Origin: Alphaproteobacteria bacterium
GTDB lineage: Bacteria > Pseudomonadota > Alphaproteobacteria > Micropepsales > Micropepsaceae
Direction of reading: 5' to 3'
DNA length: 64,000 bases
Assembly: GCA_025350465.1 (NCBI GenBank)
Contig: JANXXU010000048.1
Coordinates: 62,001 to 126,000 of the forward strand
The notes under the pieces were generated by a model, which saw only the letters and a list, made by a program, of their open reading frames with translations, did not search any database and was not told the origin of the DNA. A program made the translations under genes and the position numbers. Of the stretch, positions 1 through 8,473 are shown in pieces; positions within the stretch are counted from its first letter, which is position 1, and every line of letters starts with the position of its first letter.

Positions 1-725
1 GCTTCGGCCTTATCGATGGACACACTCACGTCCACGGGGATCACAGTCACGTCGCCGGCCGCGCCCACCGCATCCCTCACGCTCGCGCGGCGAAGAGCGT
101 GCTCCTCGCTTCGGCTGACGGAGCCGACGCCGTGCTCGTGACAACGCGGCGCGTCAAGCTCACCGAAGGCCGGAATATCGCCGGCGAAGCGCGCGACGAC
201 CTCGCGCTCTCAGACACTGCCGGGGTAACCGTCCGCGACGTCCCTGGCGGCACGCTCAAGGCGATCGGCGCCGCACTGCGCTCTATTCAAATTGCTGGCG
301 TGCTCGAGCGCGTTATGCTTCAGACCACCGATTATGCCCGCATGCGCGTGCAATTCGGCAAACCGATTGCGGCTTTTCAGGCGATTCAGCAGCAATTGGC
401 GGTGTTGGCGGGGCAGGTGGCTGCCGCAGGCATGGCGGCCGATATGGCCATGGCCGACTTAGGATCGCCTTTACGCCTGGCACGCTCGGCTGCCTATGCC
501 AAGATTCGCTGCGGCGAAGCGGCGGGAATTTCCGCCTCGATCGCGCATCAAGTGCACGGCGCGATCGGCATCACTCACGAACATAGTTTGCATTTCGCGA
601 CGCGCCGCTTGTGGTCGTGGCGTGCCGAGTTTGGGCCGGAGAGCGATTGGGCCGAGCATATCGGGGACGCAGCCGCACGTGACGGCCAAGACGAATTTTG
701 GCCGGCTCTTACTCGTTCAACGTGA
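1..725 (+). CDS. Acyl-CoA dehydrogenase family protein, C-terminal part (cut by window edge)
   Basis: The reading frame is open from base 3 to the stop at 723-725, so the gene starts upstream of the window. About 240 residues are visible. They cover the end of the middle beta domain and the C-terminal four-helix domain of an FAD-dependent acyl-CoA dehydrogenase. The helical domain shows the family signature RVQFGKPIAAFQAIQQQLA and, near the end, the QVHGAIGITHEHSLHFATRRL stretch that binds FAD across the dimer. Members oxidise acyl-CoA to trans-2-enoyl-CoA. The exact substrate cannot be judged, and the catalytic base is not identified. The phasin gene lies convergently 28 bases downstream. 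Confidence 0.85.
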   Translation, partial: FGLIDGHTHVHGDHSHVAGRAHRIPHARAAKSVLLASADGADAVLVTTRRVKLTEGRNIAGEARDDLALSDTAGVTVRDVPGGTLKAIGAALRSIQIAGVLERVMLQTTDYARMRVQFGKPIAAFQAIQQQLAVLAGQVAAAGMAADMAMADLGSPLRLARSAAYAKIRCGEAAGISASIAHQVHGAIGITHEHSLHFATRRLWSWRAEFGPESDWAEHIGDAAARDGQDEFWPALTRST

Positions 726-753
726 TCGATCCACCGCGACCGAGGCGAGACGT

Positions 754-1104
754 CTAGTGGCGTTTCGTCGAGGCTTCGATCTGCGATGCACCGTTTTGCA
801 TCGCGTGCTGCGTTACTTCCGCGACCTTGGCAAAGTGCTGGGCGTATTCGCCGGAGACTTGCTTCGCCCACGACTGCTGCAGGGCGGCGACATCTTCCCA
901 GTTCTTGCAACGCAAGAATTCGCTGGCAGCCTCGGCATTTTTCTCAAGCCGACGGGTTGCGAATTGCAGATAGTATTGCTGCAGCTCGGTCATCGTCTTG
1001 AACATGGTGTGAACGGATCCGACCATCGCGTCGGAAAATGCAGTGGCGCTCTCGGGGATGATCGTATCGCTCGCGCGTGACTGTTCTCGTCTGGCTTGGG
1101 ACAT
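754..1104 (-). CDS. Phasin family protein
   Basis: This 116-residue protein has the phasin pattern of an amphipathic helical bundle with QQYYLQFATRRLEKNAEAASEFLRC-like core (residues about 42-66) followed by a WEDVAALQQSW stretch. Phasins coat polyhydroxyalkanoate granules, so the host probably stores PHA, although no phaC is visible here. The start ATG at 1104 is preceded by AAGGAA about eight bases upstream. The gene faces the acyl-CoA dehydrogenase tail to tail. Length and helix content agree with the phasin_2 group; a granule-unrelated helical protein is the less likely alternative. Confidence 0.8.
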   Translation of the reverse strand: MSQARREQSRASDTIIPESATAFSDAMVGSVHTMFKTMTELQQYYLQFATRRLEKNAEAASEFLRCKNWEDVAALQQSWAKQVSGEYAQHFAKVAEVTQHAMQNGASQIEASTKRH

Positions 1105-1456
1105 CGCGTCGATTCCTTTTCGCTCTGAGCCCCCGCTCTCGAATCAAAGTGTACCCGATCCCCGCCACGGGATTTTGGCCAATTGCAAGTGATCCCCATA
1201 AAACCCAGGAATTCCGGACGCCCGACGGCGCTTCCTCGCCCACCTGTGATTTGGCTCACAGGGCATTCATGCCGACCGGGGAACATCGACCGTCAGCGAT
1301 CGAGCCATCGAGCGCTCAAGCGGACACGCCGCTAATGGTCATTTGGAGTGCCCGGATTAACTCCAATTATGATCTCTGATCGAAGCAAAGGCGTCATTCT
1401 GGCCTTGAGGTCCCATTCATGCTGGGTTCAGTGTGCAACTCCTAGTTTCGGGCCCA
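1105..1456. other. Intergenic region between divergent phasin and PepSY-like genes
   Basis: About 350 bases without a convincing gene on either strand. It should hold the promoters of the phasin gene (leftward) and the PepSY-like gene (rightward). I see no strong inverted repeat, terminator or RNA signature. Confidence 0.5.
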
Positions 1457-1933
1457 ATGCATAGGATTTTGCTGACAATTATCTTGGCTTCATTCGCACT
1501 CGCCTTGGCTCCGACCGCCCAAGCCGACCGGGGCGACAACTGGCGCGGCTGGAAGGAAGACCACCGCAGCGATCGGCATGCCGATCACCCGGGGCCGAAC
1601 ATCCGCCCGCCGCCCACCCCGGAGGGGCCACAGGGCCGAGACGACAACGACGCTTGGCGGAACGGTCGCGGCGACGACCGACGGCCGTGGTTTGGCCGGC
1701 GCGAACATGATCGCGCTCGCGAAGGTGTCATGCACGGACGCATGATCCCGCTCGAAGAGTTGGAGGATCGAATCGCGCGTTCGACGCCGGGATTTCGCAT
1801 CGGCAATCCGGAGCTTTTGATGTTGGACGGCCGCTCGGTCTATCGTATCCGCTGGCGAACGCCCGACGGCCATATCCTCATCCTTTTCGCCGACGCGGAG
1901 ACGGGTCAAGTGCTAGACATTCGCGGCCGCTGA
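1457..1933 (+). CDS. Secreted PepSY-like small protein
   Basis: A 158-residue exported protein. Residues 1-23 form a signal peptide ending in a typical AQA cleavage site. The middle (about 24-85) is a low-complexity region rich in Asp, Arg, His and Pro. The C-terminal 65 residues resemble a PepSY unit: a helix (IPLEELEDRIARSTPGF), then two strands (YRIRWRTPDGHILILFADAETGQVLDIRGR). The ATG at 1457 is chosen over the GTG at 1433 because it starts the signal peptide directly. It lies 14 bases before a response regulator/histidine kinase pair, a common arrangement in which the periplasmic PepSY protein is a target or modulator of the sensor. The PepSY assignment is by pattern only. Confidence 0.7.
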   Translation: MHRILLTIILASFALALAPTAQADRGDNWRGWKEDHRSDRHADHPGPNIRPPPTPEGPQGRDDNDAWRNGRGDDRRPWFGRREHDRAREGVMHGRMIPLEELEDRIARSTPGFRIGNPELLMLDGRSVYRIRWRTPDGHILILFADAETGQVLDIRGR

Positions 1934-1947
1934 CGGATCAAAAATCG

Positions 1948-2637
1948 ATGCGCGTGCTTGTAGTTGAAGATGATCCAGACCTGCTGCGCTTGCTCGCCGG
2001 CGCCCTGAAGGACGCGGGCTACGTTGTCGACACGGCAAAGGACGGCGTTGAGGGGCACCACCTGGGCGATACCGAACCCTATGACGCGGTGATCCTCGAC
2101 CTCGGTCTGCCCGAGATGGACGGCATTACGGTGCTCGAGAAATGGCGCAAGGCCGGGCGGACTATGCCGGTTCTAATTCTAACGGCGCGAGACCGTTGGA
2201 GCGACAAGGTCTCCGGCCTCGACGCCGGCGCCGACGACTACGTGGCGAAGCCCTTCTATACGGAAGAGGTCCTCGCCCGCATTCGCACGCTGCTTCGCCG
2301 CAAGGCCGGATTGGCGTCGTCCGACATCGAATGCGGCCCCTTACGCATCGACACGCGCGCGGCGCGCGTGACGGTCGACGGCAATCCGGTCAGGCTGACG
2401 TCGCTCGAGTATCGATTGCTCGCCTATCTCGGTCACCATAAGGGCCGCGTCGTCTCGCGCACAGAACTTGTCGAACATCTTTACGATCAAGATTTCGACC
2501 GCGACTCCAACACAATCGAAGTGTTCGTTGGCCGGCTGCGCAAAAAGCTGGGCGTCAGCGTAATCCAAACGATGCGGGGGCTCGGCTACAAACTTGCCGA
2601 AGACGCCGGCGAAGCCGAGAGCGATGGCGCGCACTAA
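1948..2637 (+). CDS. OmpR/PhoB-family response regulator
   Basis: A 229-residue two-domain regulator. The receiver domain (1-115) has the acidic pocket E7-D8-D9, phospho-acceptor D51 in VILDLGLPEMDG, T79 and K101 in AKPF. The C-terminal winged helix (about 125-220) has the OmpR pattern with LTSLEYRLLAYLGHHKGRVV and the recognition-helix region DSNTIEVFVGRLRKKL. It would bind DNA when phosphorylated by the kinase encoded next, whose start overlaps its end by 14 bases, implying translational coupling. The resemblance is to the PhoP/QseB subgroup. The immediate targets may include the upstream PepSY gene. Confidence 0.93.
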   Translation: MRVLVVEDDPDLLRLLAGALKDAGYVVDTAKDGVEGHHLGDTEPYDAVILDLGLPEMDGITVLEKWRKAGRTMPVLILTARDRWSDKVSGLDAGADDYVAKPFYTEEVLARIRTLLRRKAGLASSDIECGPLRIDTRAARVTVDGNPVRLTSLEYRLLAYLGHHKGRVVSRTELVEHLYDQDFDRDSNTIEVFVGRLRKKLGVSVIQTMRGLGYKLAEDAGEAESDGAH

Positions 2638-4030
2638 CTCGCTTGCTTTTCGCCTCTTGGCGATCGCCGCAATTTGGAGCGTATTGGGCTTGGCGGGCGG
2701 CGGCGCGGCGCTGTCGTCGCTATTCACGCGCTCGGCGGAGGGCAATTTCGACACGCGGCTGAACGCCGATTTGGACAGCGTCATTGCGGCCGCCGATCGT
2801 GACGCCGAGGGCAAGCTCAACGTTGCGCAATCGTTCGTCGATCCGCGTTTCGCCAACGCGTTCTCCGGTTGGTATTGGCAGGTTTCGTCGCTCGACGCGC
2901 CGCCTAAGCCCGAGGGCGCAGAGACGTTCCTGCGCTCGACGTCTCTCTGGGACCAATCGTTGCATCTGGGGCCGCCAACCGCGCTTGGCGTTTCGCGAAA
3001 GGGTTACACCCTCGGCCCGCGAAAGAGACGCCTGCGCTATATCGAGAATGTCGTCAGCATTCCCGACGAGGCCGAGCACCAGGCGGTGCGGCCGGCCGCC
3101 GACCACCGCTATCGCTTCATCGTGGCGGGCGATGTCTCCGACGTCGAGGCGGAGATTTCGACGTTCAACATCACGCTCTGGTGGGCGACGATTATCTTGG
3201 GCGTCGGGTTGTTGAGCGCAATGTTCGTTCAGGTGCGGCTGGGCTTGGCGCCGCTCGCTCGGGTCAGCCGCGCGCTCGCCGCGATCCGCGAGGGCAGGGC
3301 GGATCATCTCGAAGGCGATTTTCCGGCCGAGATCAAACCGCTGGCGGACGAACTCAACGCTCTTGTCGCACACAACGCTCAGGTCGTCACACGTGCGCGC
3401 ACGCATGTCGGGAATCTAGCGCACTTCTTGAAGACGCCGCTTTCGGTTCTCGCCAACGAAGCGCAGGGTTCGCAAGGGCCGCTGGCCGAAGCGGTTAGCC
3501 GTCAGGTCTCGGTTATGCGTCGCCAGGTCGACCACTATCTGGCGCGCGCACGCACGGTCGGGTCGGTCGCAGTGATCGGCGCGCGCACGGAAGTGGCGCC
3601 CGTCGTCTCCGATTTGACGCGCGCTCTCAGCAAACTTTACGCGCCACGCGGGGTGACGGTCGATCGTCAGTGCCCGGACGGCTTGAGCTTTCGCGGCGAC
3701 CGCGCCGATCTAGAGGAGATGATCGGCAATCTCCTCGACAACGCGTGCAAATGGGCAATGGAACAGGTTGAGATCGTCGTTGCGCCATCGGGCGCAGGCC
3801 GACTGAAGATAACCGTGACAGATGACGGTTCGGGTTTGAACGACGATCAAATGTCGCGCGTACTCCAGCGCGGCGAGCGGCTCGACCAATCGAAGTCGGG
3901 TTCCGGCTTGGGCATTTCGATTGTGAAAGAAATTGCGGCTCTCTACGGCGGCGCACTGACATTGGGACGATCGTCGTCAGGCGGATTGGCCGCCGAGCTG
4001 GTATTGCCCGCAGCCGACACCAAAGTATGA
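2624..4030 (+). CDS. Membrane sensor histidine kinase (PhoQ/QseC-like)
   Basis: A 468-residue kinase with membrane segments at about 9-30 and 184-204 enclosing a periplasmic sensor of about 150 residues, then a HAMP linker (205-258). The phospho-acceptor is H267 in LAHFLKTPLSVL, the HFLKTPL form seen in PhoQ-like kinases instead of the usual HELRTPL. The ATPase domain shows the N box (NLLDNACKWA), G1 (DDGSGL) and G2 (GSGLGISIV). The ATG at 2624 is chosen because it begins right before the first membrane helix; an in-frame start at 2594 would add ten polar residues. It forms an operon with the response regulator. The periplasmic ligand is unknown. Confidence 0.92.
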   Translation: MARTNSLAFRLLAIAAIWSVLGLAGGGAALSSLFTRSAEGNFDTRLNADLDSVIAAADRDAEGKLNVAQSFVDPRFANAFSGWYWQVSSLDAPPKPEGAETFLRSTSLWDQSLHLGPPTALGVSRKGYTLGPRKRRLRYIENVVSIPDEAEHQAVRPAADHRYRFIVAGDVSDVEAEISTFNITLWWATIILGVGLLSAMFVQVRLGLAPLARVSRALAAIREGRADHLEGDFPAEIKPLADELNALVAHNAQVVTRARTHVGNLAHFLKTPLSVLANEAQGSQGPLAEAVSRQVSVMRRQVDHYLARARTVGSVAVIGARTEVAPVVSDLTRALSKLYAPRGVTVDRQCPDGLSFRGDRADLEEMIGNLLDNACKWAMEQVEIVVAPSGAGRLKITVTDDGSGLNDDQMSRVLQRGERLDQSKSGSGLGISIVKEIAALYGGALTLGRSSSGGLAAELVLPAADTKV

Positions 4031-4034
4031 GGCG

Positions 4035-4361
4035 CTACACGTCTTCGCGCTCTTTGCTCTTCTTCTTTTTCTTCTTGGCCTTTTTCTCAGGTTTGTCGGC
4101 ATCCTTGGCTGACTCGCGCTCGTCGTCGCGGTCCTTCTTGTCTTTTTTGTTGTCCTTGTCCGGCCCGTGATAGTCGCCGATGCCGCTTAGGATGGCGAAG
4201 CAAGCCAAGCGCACGGTGCGGGGAATTTTGACCGGATCGCCGTCCCGTTCGCCCTTCTCGTAGTACTGCACGACGCGGCGCTTGAGACCGAGAGCGTCCG
4301 CCGCCTCTTTCTGTGACAGCTCGAGGCCTTTACGCCATCGCCTGAAGTCGTGGCCTTTCAT
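4035..4361 (-). CDS. XRE-family helix-turn-helix protein with lysine-rich tail
   Basis: A 108-residue protein. Residues 1-50 are an XRE/Cro-type HTH: FRRWRKGLELSQKEAADALGLKRRVVQYYEKGER. Residues 65-108 are an extremely charged tail dominated by Lys, Asp and Glu, with no fold signature. The ATG at 4361 is chosen over the upstream start at 4541 because GGAGAAG lies at a good distance and the upstream extension is Arg-rich and unlike a fold. The stop is four bases from the histidine kinase stop on the other strand. It is divergent from a small ORF at 4723, with a striking inverted repeat between them that is a candidate operator. Confidence 0.75.
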   Translation of the reverse strand: MKGHDFRRWRKGLELSQKEAADALGLKRRVVQYYEKGERDGDPVKIPRTVRLACFAILSGIGDYHGPDKDNKKDKKDRDDERESAKDADKPEKKAKKKKKKSKEREDV

Positions 4362-4588
4362 GGCGCGCTTCTCCGAAATGCTTGATTTGTCTGAGTTTCC
4401 GTATGCGGACAGTAGCATGCGGCGCCCTAAATGTTCCATCGCCTTCACAACGCCGGCAACGCGCATTTGGCTTCGCGCGAACCGTCGTCGATGCGACCGC
4501 CTGAGCGAACGACGTCGGCGCGAGAGATTGCGAAATGTCACACTGAATCGTGAAAACAGCAGGAGTCAGCCAGCTTTTCGGAAAAGAA

Positions 4589-4663
4589 GCGCACGCCGTG
4601 CGTTCACATACTTGTCATATTGCGCACAATGTGCATATTAGGAATCAGACGCACGGCGTGCGC
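4589..4663. promoter_or_regulatory. Candidate operator: 15-bp perfect inverted repeat, 45-bp spacer
   Basis: GCGCACGCCGTGCGT at 4589-4603 is the exact reverse complement of ACGCACGGCGTGCGC at 4649-4663. Each arm is itself nearly palindromic around GCACG/CGTGC, so each could bind a dimer. The AT-richer 45-bp spacer contains another small dyad (GCAC-AAT-GTGC, 4624-4634). The structure sits between the divergent XRE gene (4361) and the small ORF at 4723. Binding by the XRE protein is an inference. Confidence 0.55.
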
Positions 4664-4722
4664 GCTCGCTCGGGCCACGTTCCCGTCAGGCTTAAGAAAG
4701 CCTTAAGTAGTGAATGAGGAGA

Positions 4723-4893
4723 ATGCCGGTGAGCCAGTTAGCTGCCCCGACCTATTCCATCCCGCGGCCCAATTTCATGTATCGCGTGACGTTCGGCGGT
4801 GTTGTCCGCATAACGACGGACCCCATTGAGGTCGCACGCATTCGCCGAGCCTATCCGAACGCTCAGGTCGAGATCATGCCGTATCGGGGCTAA
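4723..4893 (+). CDS. Small hypothetical protein (56 aa)
   Basis: An ORF below the usual length cut-off. ATG at 4723 (alternative GTG at 4729) follows GAGGAG, and the frame runs to TAA at 4891-4893. The product has no membrane segment. Its C-terminal 35 residues (YRVTFGGVVRITTDPIEVARIRR and onward) read as a small compact alpha/beta sequence with balanced composition, unlike a random shadow ORF. The position, divergent from an XRE regulator behind an inverted-repeat operator candidate, supports a real regulated gene. I do not recognise a family. A short AGGCTT/AAGCCT hairpin at about 4689-4704 lies just upstream. Confidence 0.5.
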   Translation: MPVSQLAAPTYSIPRPNFMYRVTFGGVVRITTDPIEVARIRRAYPNAQVEIMPYRG

Positions 4894-5036
4894 ACCGAGA
4901 TCACGACTGTGACGGCCGTCATGCTCAACCATGGGCCGGTTGCGGTAGGTCTCTGAGCACCTTAGATTCCGGATTGCTGGCGGGGATTCGGCGTGAACGG
5001 CCGGGTCCCCGTTTTGGTCCAAAGAGGGAGGGTCCC

Positions 5037-5753
5037 ATGCGGCTCAGCGCGGCGGTTTCGCTTCTTGCCTTTCTGCTCCCGGCAACGATCACGGTGGCGT
5101 CGGTCGCCTTTGCCGAAAACGTCGGCGAGGCGACCCGTATCCAGACGTTCGCCTATCAAACGCCACCGCAGTCGAACCGGACGCCCATCTACCGGCTCGA
5201 TCCGGTCGTGCGAAATGCAACCCTGCAAACAGTGCCGAACGGCTCGCTTGAAGTCACCTTCACGGACGGCAGCAGACTGACGCTCGGCTCGGGTTCGACG
5301 ATTGTCGTGGACAACTACGTCTACGCTCCCGGCGGTGCAGGCGCGCAGACATTGAAAATGACGCGCGGCGTCTTCAGGTTCGTCTCCGGCACGATCCCGA
5401 AGGATCAGGTTCAGCTGCAGACGCCGATGGTGACGATCGGCATTCGCGGCACGATCGTGAAAACGCAGATCGGCAAGACCGACAACTCGGAGATCATCTT
5501 CTTCGAGCACGGCCAAGGCACGGTCAAATCCAATACGACCGGCGAAACCGTCAACATGGGCGAGGGCGATATGCTCGACGTGGATGGCAACGGACATTTC
5601 GACAAGCCCGTTCACAAGCCTTGGCTTGCCGGGGATGATGCCGTCGACAACGGCATGGGCCCGTTCAACCATCATGACAGCGGCCCGGACGCGGGCAGTA
5701 CCGGCGGTGATGGCGCGGGGGCGGCAGGCGGCGCCGGCGGCCGGGGCAATTGA
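5037..5753 (+). CDS. Secreted FecR-domain protein with Gly-rich tail
   Basis: A 238-residue exported protein: signal peptide (1-26, ending VAFA), then a FecR-type beta domain (about 60-180) with the characteristic FTDGSRLTLGSGSTIVVDNYVY, TRGVFRFVSG and TPMVTIGIRGT segments. The tail (200-238) is Gly/Asp/Ala-rich and probably disordered. The ATG at 5037 is chosen because it begins the signal peptide and has GAGGGAGGG upstream. No sigma factor or TonB receptor is adjacent, so this is not a classical FecR regulator; free-standing FecR-domain proteins are usually periplasmic or surface proteins of unknown job. It ends at a strong terminator. Confidence 0.8.
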   Translation: MRLSAAVSLLAFLLPATITVASVAFAENVGEATRIQTFAYQTPPQSNRTPIYRLDPVVRNATLQTVPNGSLEVTFTDGSRLTLGSGSTIVVDNYVYAPGGAGAQTLKMTRGVFRFVSGTIPKDQVQLQTPMVTIGIRGTIVKTQIGKTDNSEIIFFEHGQGTVKSNTTGETVNMGEGDMLDVDGNGHFDKPVHKPWLAGDDAVDNGMGPFNHHDSGPDAGSTGGDGAGAAGGAGGRGN

Positions 5754-5775
5754 AGTCGAATCCGGTCGATCGTAG

Positions 5776-5801
5776 GGGCGGCATCGTTGCCGCCCTTTTT
5801 T
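5776..5801 (+). terminator. Rho-independent terminator after the FecR-domain gene
   Basis: GGGCGGC (5776-5782), loop ATCGTT, GCCGCCC (5789-5795) and six T residues (5796-5801). It lies 23 bases after the stop of the FecR-domain gene, a classic intrinsic terminator. Confidence 0.9.
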
Positions 5802-5867
5802 GTTTCGAGGGCTGAATGTTAACGAGAACTTGCTAAACTCGGCTGTTCTCAAGATCGCCATCGACGC

Positions 5868-7277
5868 ATGCAGCTGCCGGCCAAAGAAGACGAACTGAAG
5901 CTCTTCTTGGCGAGTTTGCCGCTCGACAAGGCTCTGACACTCGCGGCGGCCGTGGAACGCGAGCGTCTGAACGGCGCGACGGCGATGCCGGTGGACGTCA
6001 TCTTGGAAGCGCTGCGTCCGGCGTTGCGTCGTGCGCGCAAGCGAATCCCCACGCCGCGGCGCCTGTTTTGCGTGGCATTCGAAGATCTGCTGATCGACGG
6101 TCCGCGCGAGGAAAAGCAAACCGGCCGCATCTTGCGCGCGAGCGTCACCAAGTTGTGGCAATGGCTCGCGAGCGAGGGCTTGCGCGAAAAACTCGCCGAT
6201 CTCGAAGCGCGCATCGCGACGACGATCCTGGCGCGAGAGTCAAAGCCGGAACAGGAATTGGTTGCACAGCTGCAATCGGCCGCGGCGGACGCTGTGCGCC
6301 TGTCGTTCGGCCAAGTGGCGAAAGGCACGCCGGCGCGGCGGGCGCTCGCCCTCAAGTTCGACGGCGAGGACGGGCTCGCCGATATCGAAGAGATCGCGCT
6401 GGTGCTCGAAGCGGCAGACGAATTCGACGCCATCAGGGCGAAGGTTCCGCGCGCAATGGAGACCTTGACGCACGATCATCTTTCGCTGATCCGCGACATC
6501 TATGACGATCTCAGCGAAAGGCGCCCGGAACTGTGTCCGTACATCGCGCTGATCGTGTTGGGTCGCCTGAGCCGGCCGTGGGAGGTCTTGCGCTTGGCGA
6601 GCGTCGTCTCCCGCCGGCGCGACGACACCTTGTTCAGCGCCAGCGACATGGGTGTCGTCGGCGATCTCTTGCTGGCCGACATGCAGGTGCTGACGGACGA
6701 ACTCTCTGCCGTTCCGCCGCACAAAATGAATCCGGCGACGGTCCTGCCGAAACTTGAGCGCTTCGTCGCGATGTCGAACGGGTTGATCCGCGAAATCGGC
6801 ATGCGGCGCGAGGGCAAGTGGGGCCAACGTTTGATCAAGCTCCGCCATCTCGCCTCGGACGCCATGGATGCATTGATCGCGCGCGCACCGACCGAGATCG
6901 TCGCGGTCTTGCCTATGCAGCGGCTCGGCGCCTTCGCCGGTCATGCGCCGCGGCGCCCCGATCTCACGCGCGAACTCGACGACACGCGCGTTGCGCGTGC
7001 GCTCGGCTGGGCGAAGCTGCTTTCCGGCTCCGGCAAGTTCGCGACGGACGGCGCGTTCCACAGCGCCCATCGCGAAGCATTCGATCGCGTGGCCCTGCAT
7101 CTTCGCCAATATGCCGATGCAATGGTCGGCGAGCTGCGTACGATCGATGATCAGCACCGCAGGCGCGCCGAGGCTTTTGCCGAGGCGGCCGAAGCGCTCA
7201 GCGACGCAGTCCTGGGCCCCGAGGAAACCGACCTCTTCCGCCGCCGTGCCGCCGCCGCGACCGCGAGCCGCACCTAA
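5868..7277 (+). CDS. Conserved-looking hypothetical protein, mostly helical (469 aa)
   Basis: I do not recognise this family. The 469-residue product has no signal peptide or membrane segment and reads as almost entirely alpha-helical, with Leu/Ala/Arg-rich amphipathic stretches and frequent charged residues. It starts MQLPAKEDELKLFLASLPLD, and codon use matches its neighbours, which supports a real gene. A basic stretch (RPALRRARKRIPTPRR, about 50-65) could contact nucleic acid or membrane, but that is speculation. It stands alone: a terminator lies upstream and the CoA-transferase gene is convergent, overlapping it by four bases at the stop codons. Confidence 0.7.
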   Translation: MQLPAKEDELKLFLASLPLDKALTLAAAVERERLNGATAMPVDVILEALRPALRRARKRIPTPRRLFCVAFEDLLIDGPREEKQTGRILRASVTKLWQWLASEGLREKLADLEARIATTILARESKPEQELVAQLQSAAADAVRLSFGQVAKGTPARRALALKFDGEDGLADIEEIALVLEAADEFDAIRAKVPRAMETLTHDHLSLIRDIYDDLSERRPELCPYIALIVLGRLSRPWEVLRLASVVSRRRDDTLFSASDMGVVGDLLLADMQVLTDELSAVPPHKMNPATVLPKLERFVAMSNGLIREIGMRREGKWGQRLIKLRHLASDAMDALIARAPTEIVAVLPMQRLGAFAGHAPRRPDLTRELDDTRVARALGWAKLLSGSGKFATDGAFHSAHREAFDRVALHLRQYADAMVGELRTIDDQHRRRAEAFAEAAEALSDAVLGPEETDLFRRRAAAATASRT

Positions 7278-8473
7278 ACCGCGCCGGCCTCGCGCAGGGC
7301 GGCGATCTCGCCCGCCGGTAGGCCAAGTTCGAGCAAGATCTCATCAGTGTGCTCACCGAGCTTCGGCGGCGAGCGGCGGATCGTGCCGGGCGTTTCGGAG
7401 AGGGCAACCGGCGTCGTGAAGATGCGCGCGGGCTTTCCCAAGCCATCGAATTTAACGTCGGTGAAAAATCCGGCCGCCTTCACGTGCGGATCATCGATCA
7501 GCTGCTGCGGCGAATAGACAGGACCGGCCGGGACCTTCGCGCGCTCAAGCTCGGCCAAGGCCTGCACCACCGTCCGTTCGGCGCACCAGCGTGCCGTCCG
7601 CTCGCTCAGCAGTTCGCCGTTGTCGCCGCGCGCCTCGTCCGAAGCGAAGCGCGGATCGGCGAGCCAATGCTCTTCGCCCATCAGCTTCGCCCAGCGCCGG
7701 AACAGCGGATCGCCGTTGCACAGCACTGTGACCCACCCGTCGGTGCACTTGAAGATGTCGGCAGGGCCCGATGTCTGTCCGCGGTTGACCGTCGCCACGC
7801 GGTCGGGCGCAATCATCGCCTGCTCGATCAGCGCCTGTGCGGCGAAGGTCGTCGCGGTACGTAGGAGCGCGCCTTCGACCAGCTGCCCGCGCCCCGTCTT
7901 CATCCGTGCGAAAAGAGCGGCCATGGTGCCGAAAGCGGCGAGCGAGGCCGTACCGAAATCAACCCACGAGGCGGCTGAGCGCACGGGCTGCTCCCGTGTG
8001 CCGGCCAGGTAGACCGCACCGCACATCGCTTGCGCCACGCCGTCGAAGCCCAGACGCTCTGCATAAGGACCGCCGCTGCCAAAGGCCGACACCGTCGTCA
8101 GCACCGTGCGCGGATTGAGCGCGCTCACGCTCGGCCAATCGAGCGCCAGCGATTTCAGCGTCTGCGGCGGCAGGTTCACGACCACGACGTCCGCCGTCTT
8201 GATGAGCTTTTGTACGATCTCGCGCCCCTTTGGGTGCGCCGGGTCGAGCGTCAGCCCCTTCTTGTTTCGGTTCATCTGCAAGAACACGGCGCCTTCACCG
8301 GGCGAGCCGTCGGCATGATGCATGACGGGGACGAGCGTGCGGTCCTCCGACCCGTCGCGCTTTTCGATGCGGATCACCTCCGCGCCCATGTCGCCCAAAA
8401 GGGCCGCGCAATACGGCCCGGCGATATAGCGGCCAAAATCCAAGACCCGGATGCCGTCGAGAACCGTTGTCAT
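7274..8473 (-). CDS. CaiB/BaiF-family (class III) CoA-transferase
   Basis: A 399-residue protein opening with the family hallmark GIRVLDFGRYIAGPYCAALLGDMGAEVIRIEK, followed by NRNKKGLTLD and DVVVVNLPP. Class III transferases move CoA between carboxylic acids through an active-site Asp in the large domain; the G-x-G/ASWVDFGTA-like segment near residue 180 fits that region. The start at 8473 (MTTVLDGIRVLDF) is chosen because the 26 residues added by the ATG at 8551 are not family-like. Substrate is unknown. With the acyl-CoA dehydrogenase and FadJ-type enzyme nearby, it probably belongs to organic acid catabolism. Confidence 0.88.
   Translation of the reverse strand: MTTVLDGIRVLDFGRYIAGPYCAALLGDMGAEVIRIEKRDGSEDRTLVPVMHHADGSPGEGAVFLQMNRNKKGLTLDPAHPKGREIVQKLIKTADVVVVNLPPQTLKSLALDWPSVSALNPRTVLTTVSAFGSGGPYAERLGFDGVAQAMCGAVYLAGTREQPVRSAASWVDFGTASLAAFGTMAALFARMKTGRGQLVEGALLRTATTFAAQALIEQAMIAPDRVATVNRGQTSGPADIFKCTDGWVTVLCNGDPLFRRWAKLMGEEHWLADPRFASDEARGDNGELLSERTARWCAERTVVQALAELERAKVPAGPVYSPQQLIDDPHVKAAGFFTDVKFDGLGKPARIFTTPVALSETPGTIRRSPPKLGEHTDEILLELGLPAGEIAALREAGAV

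Noticed and set aside
4962-6161. 399-codon minus-strand ORF opposite the FecR-domain gene
   Set aside because: The plus strand has a signal peptide, FecR domain and terminator. The minus product is Arg/His/Asp-rich and featureless.
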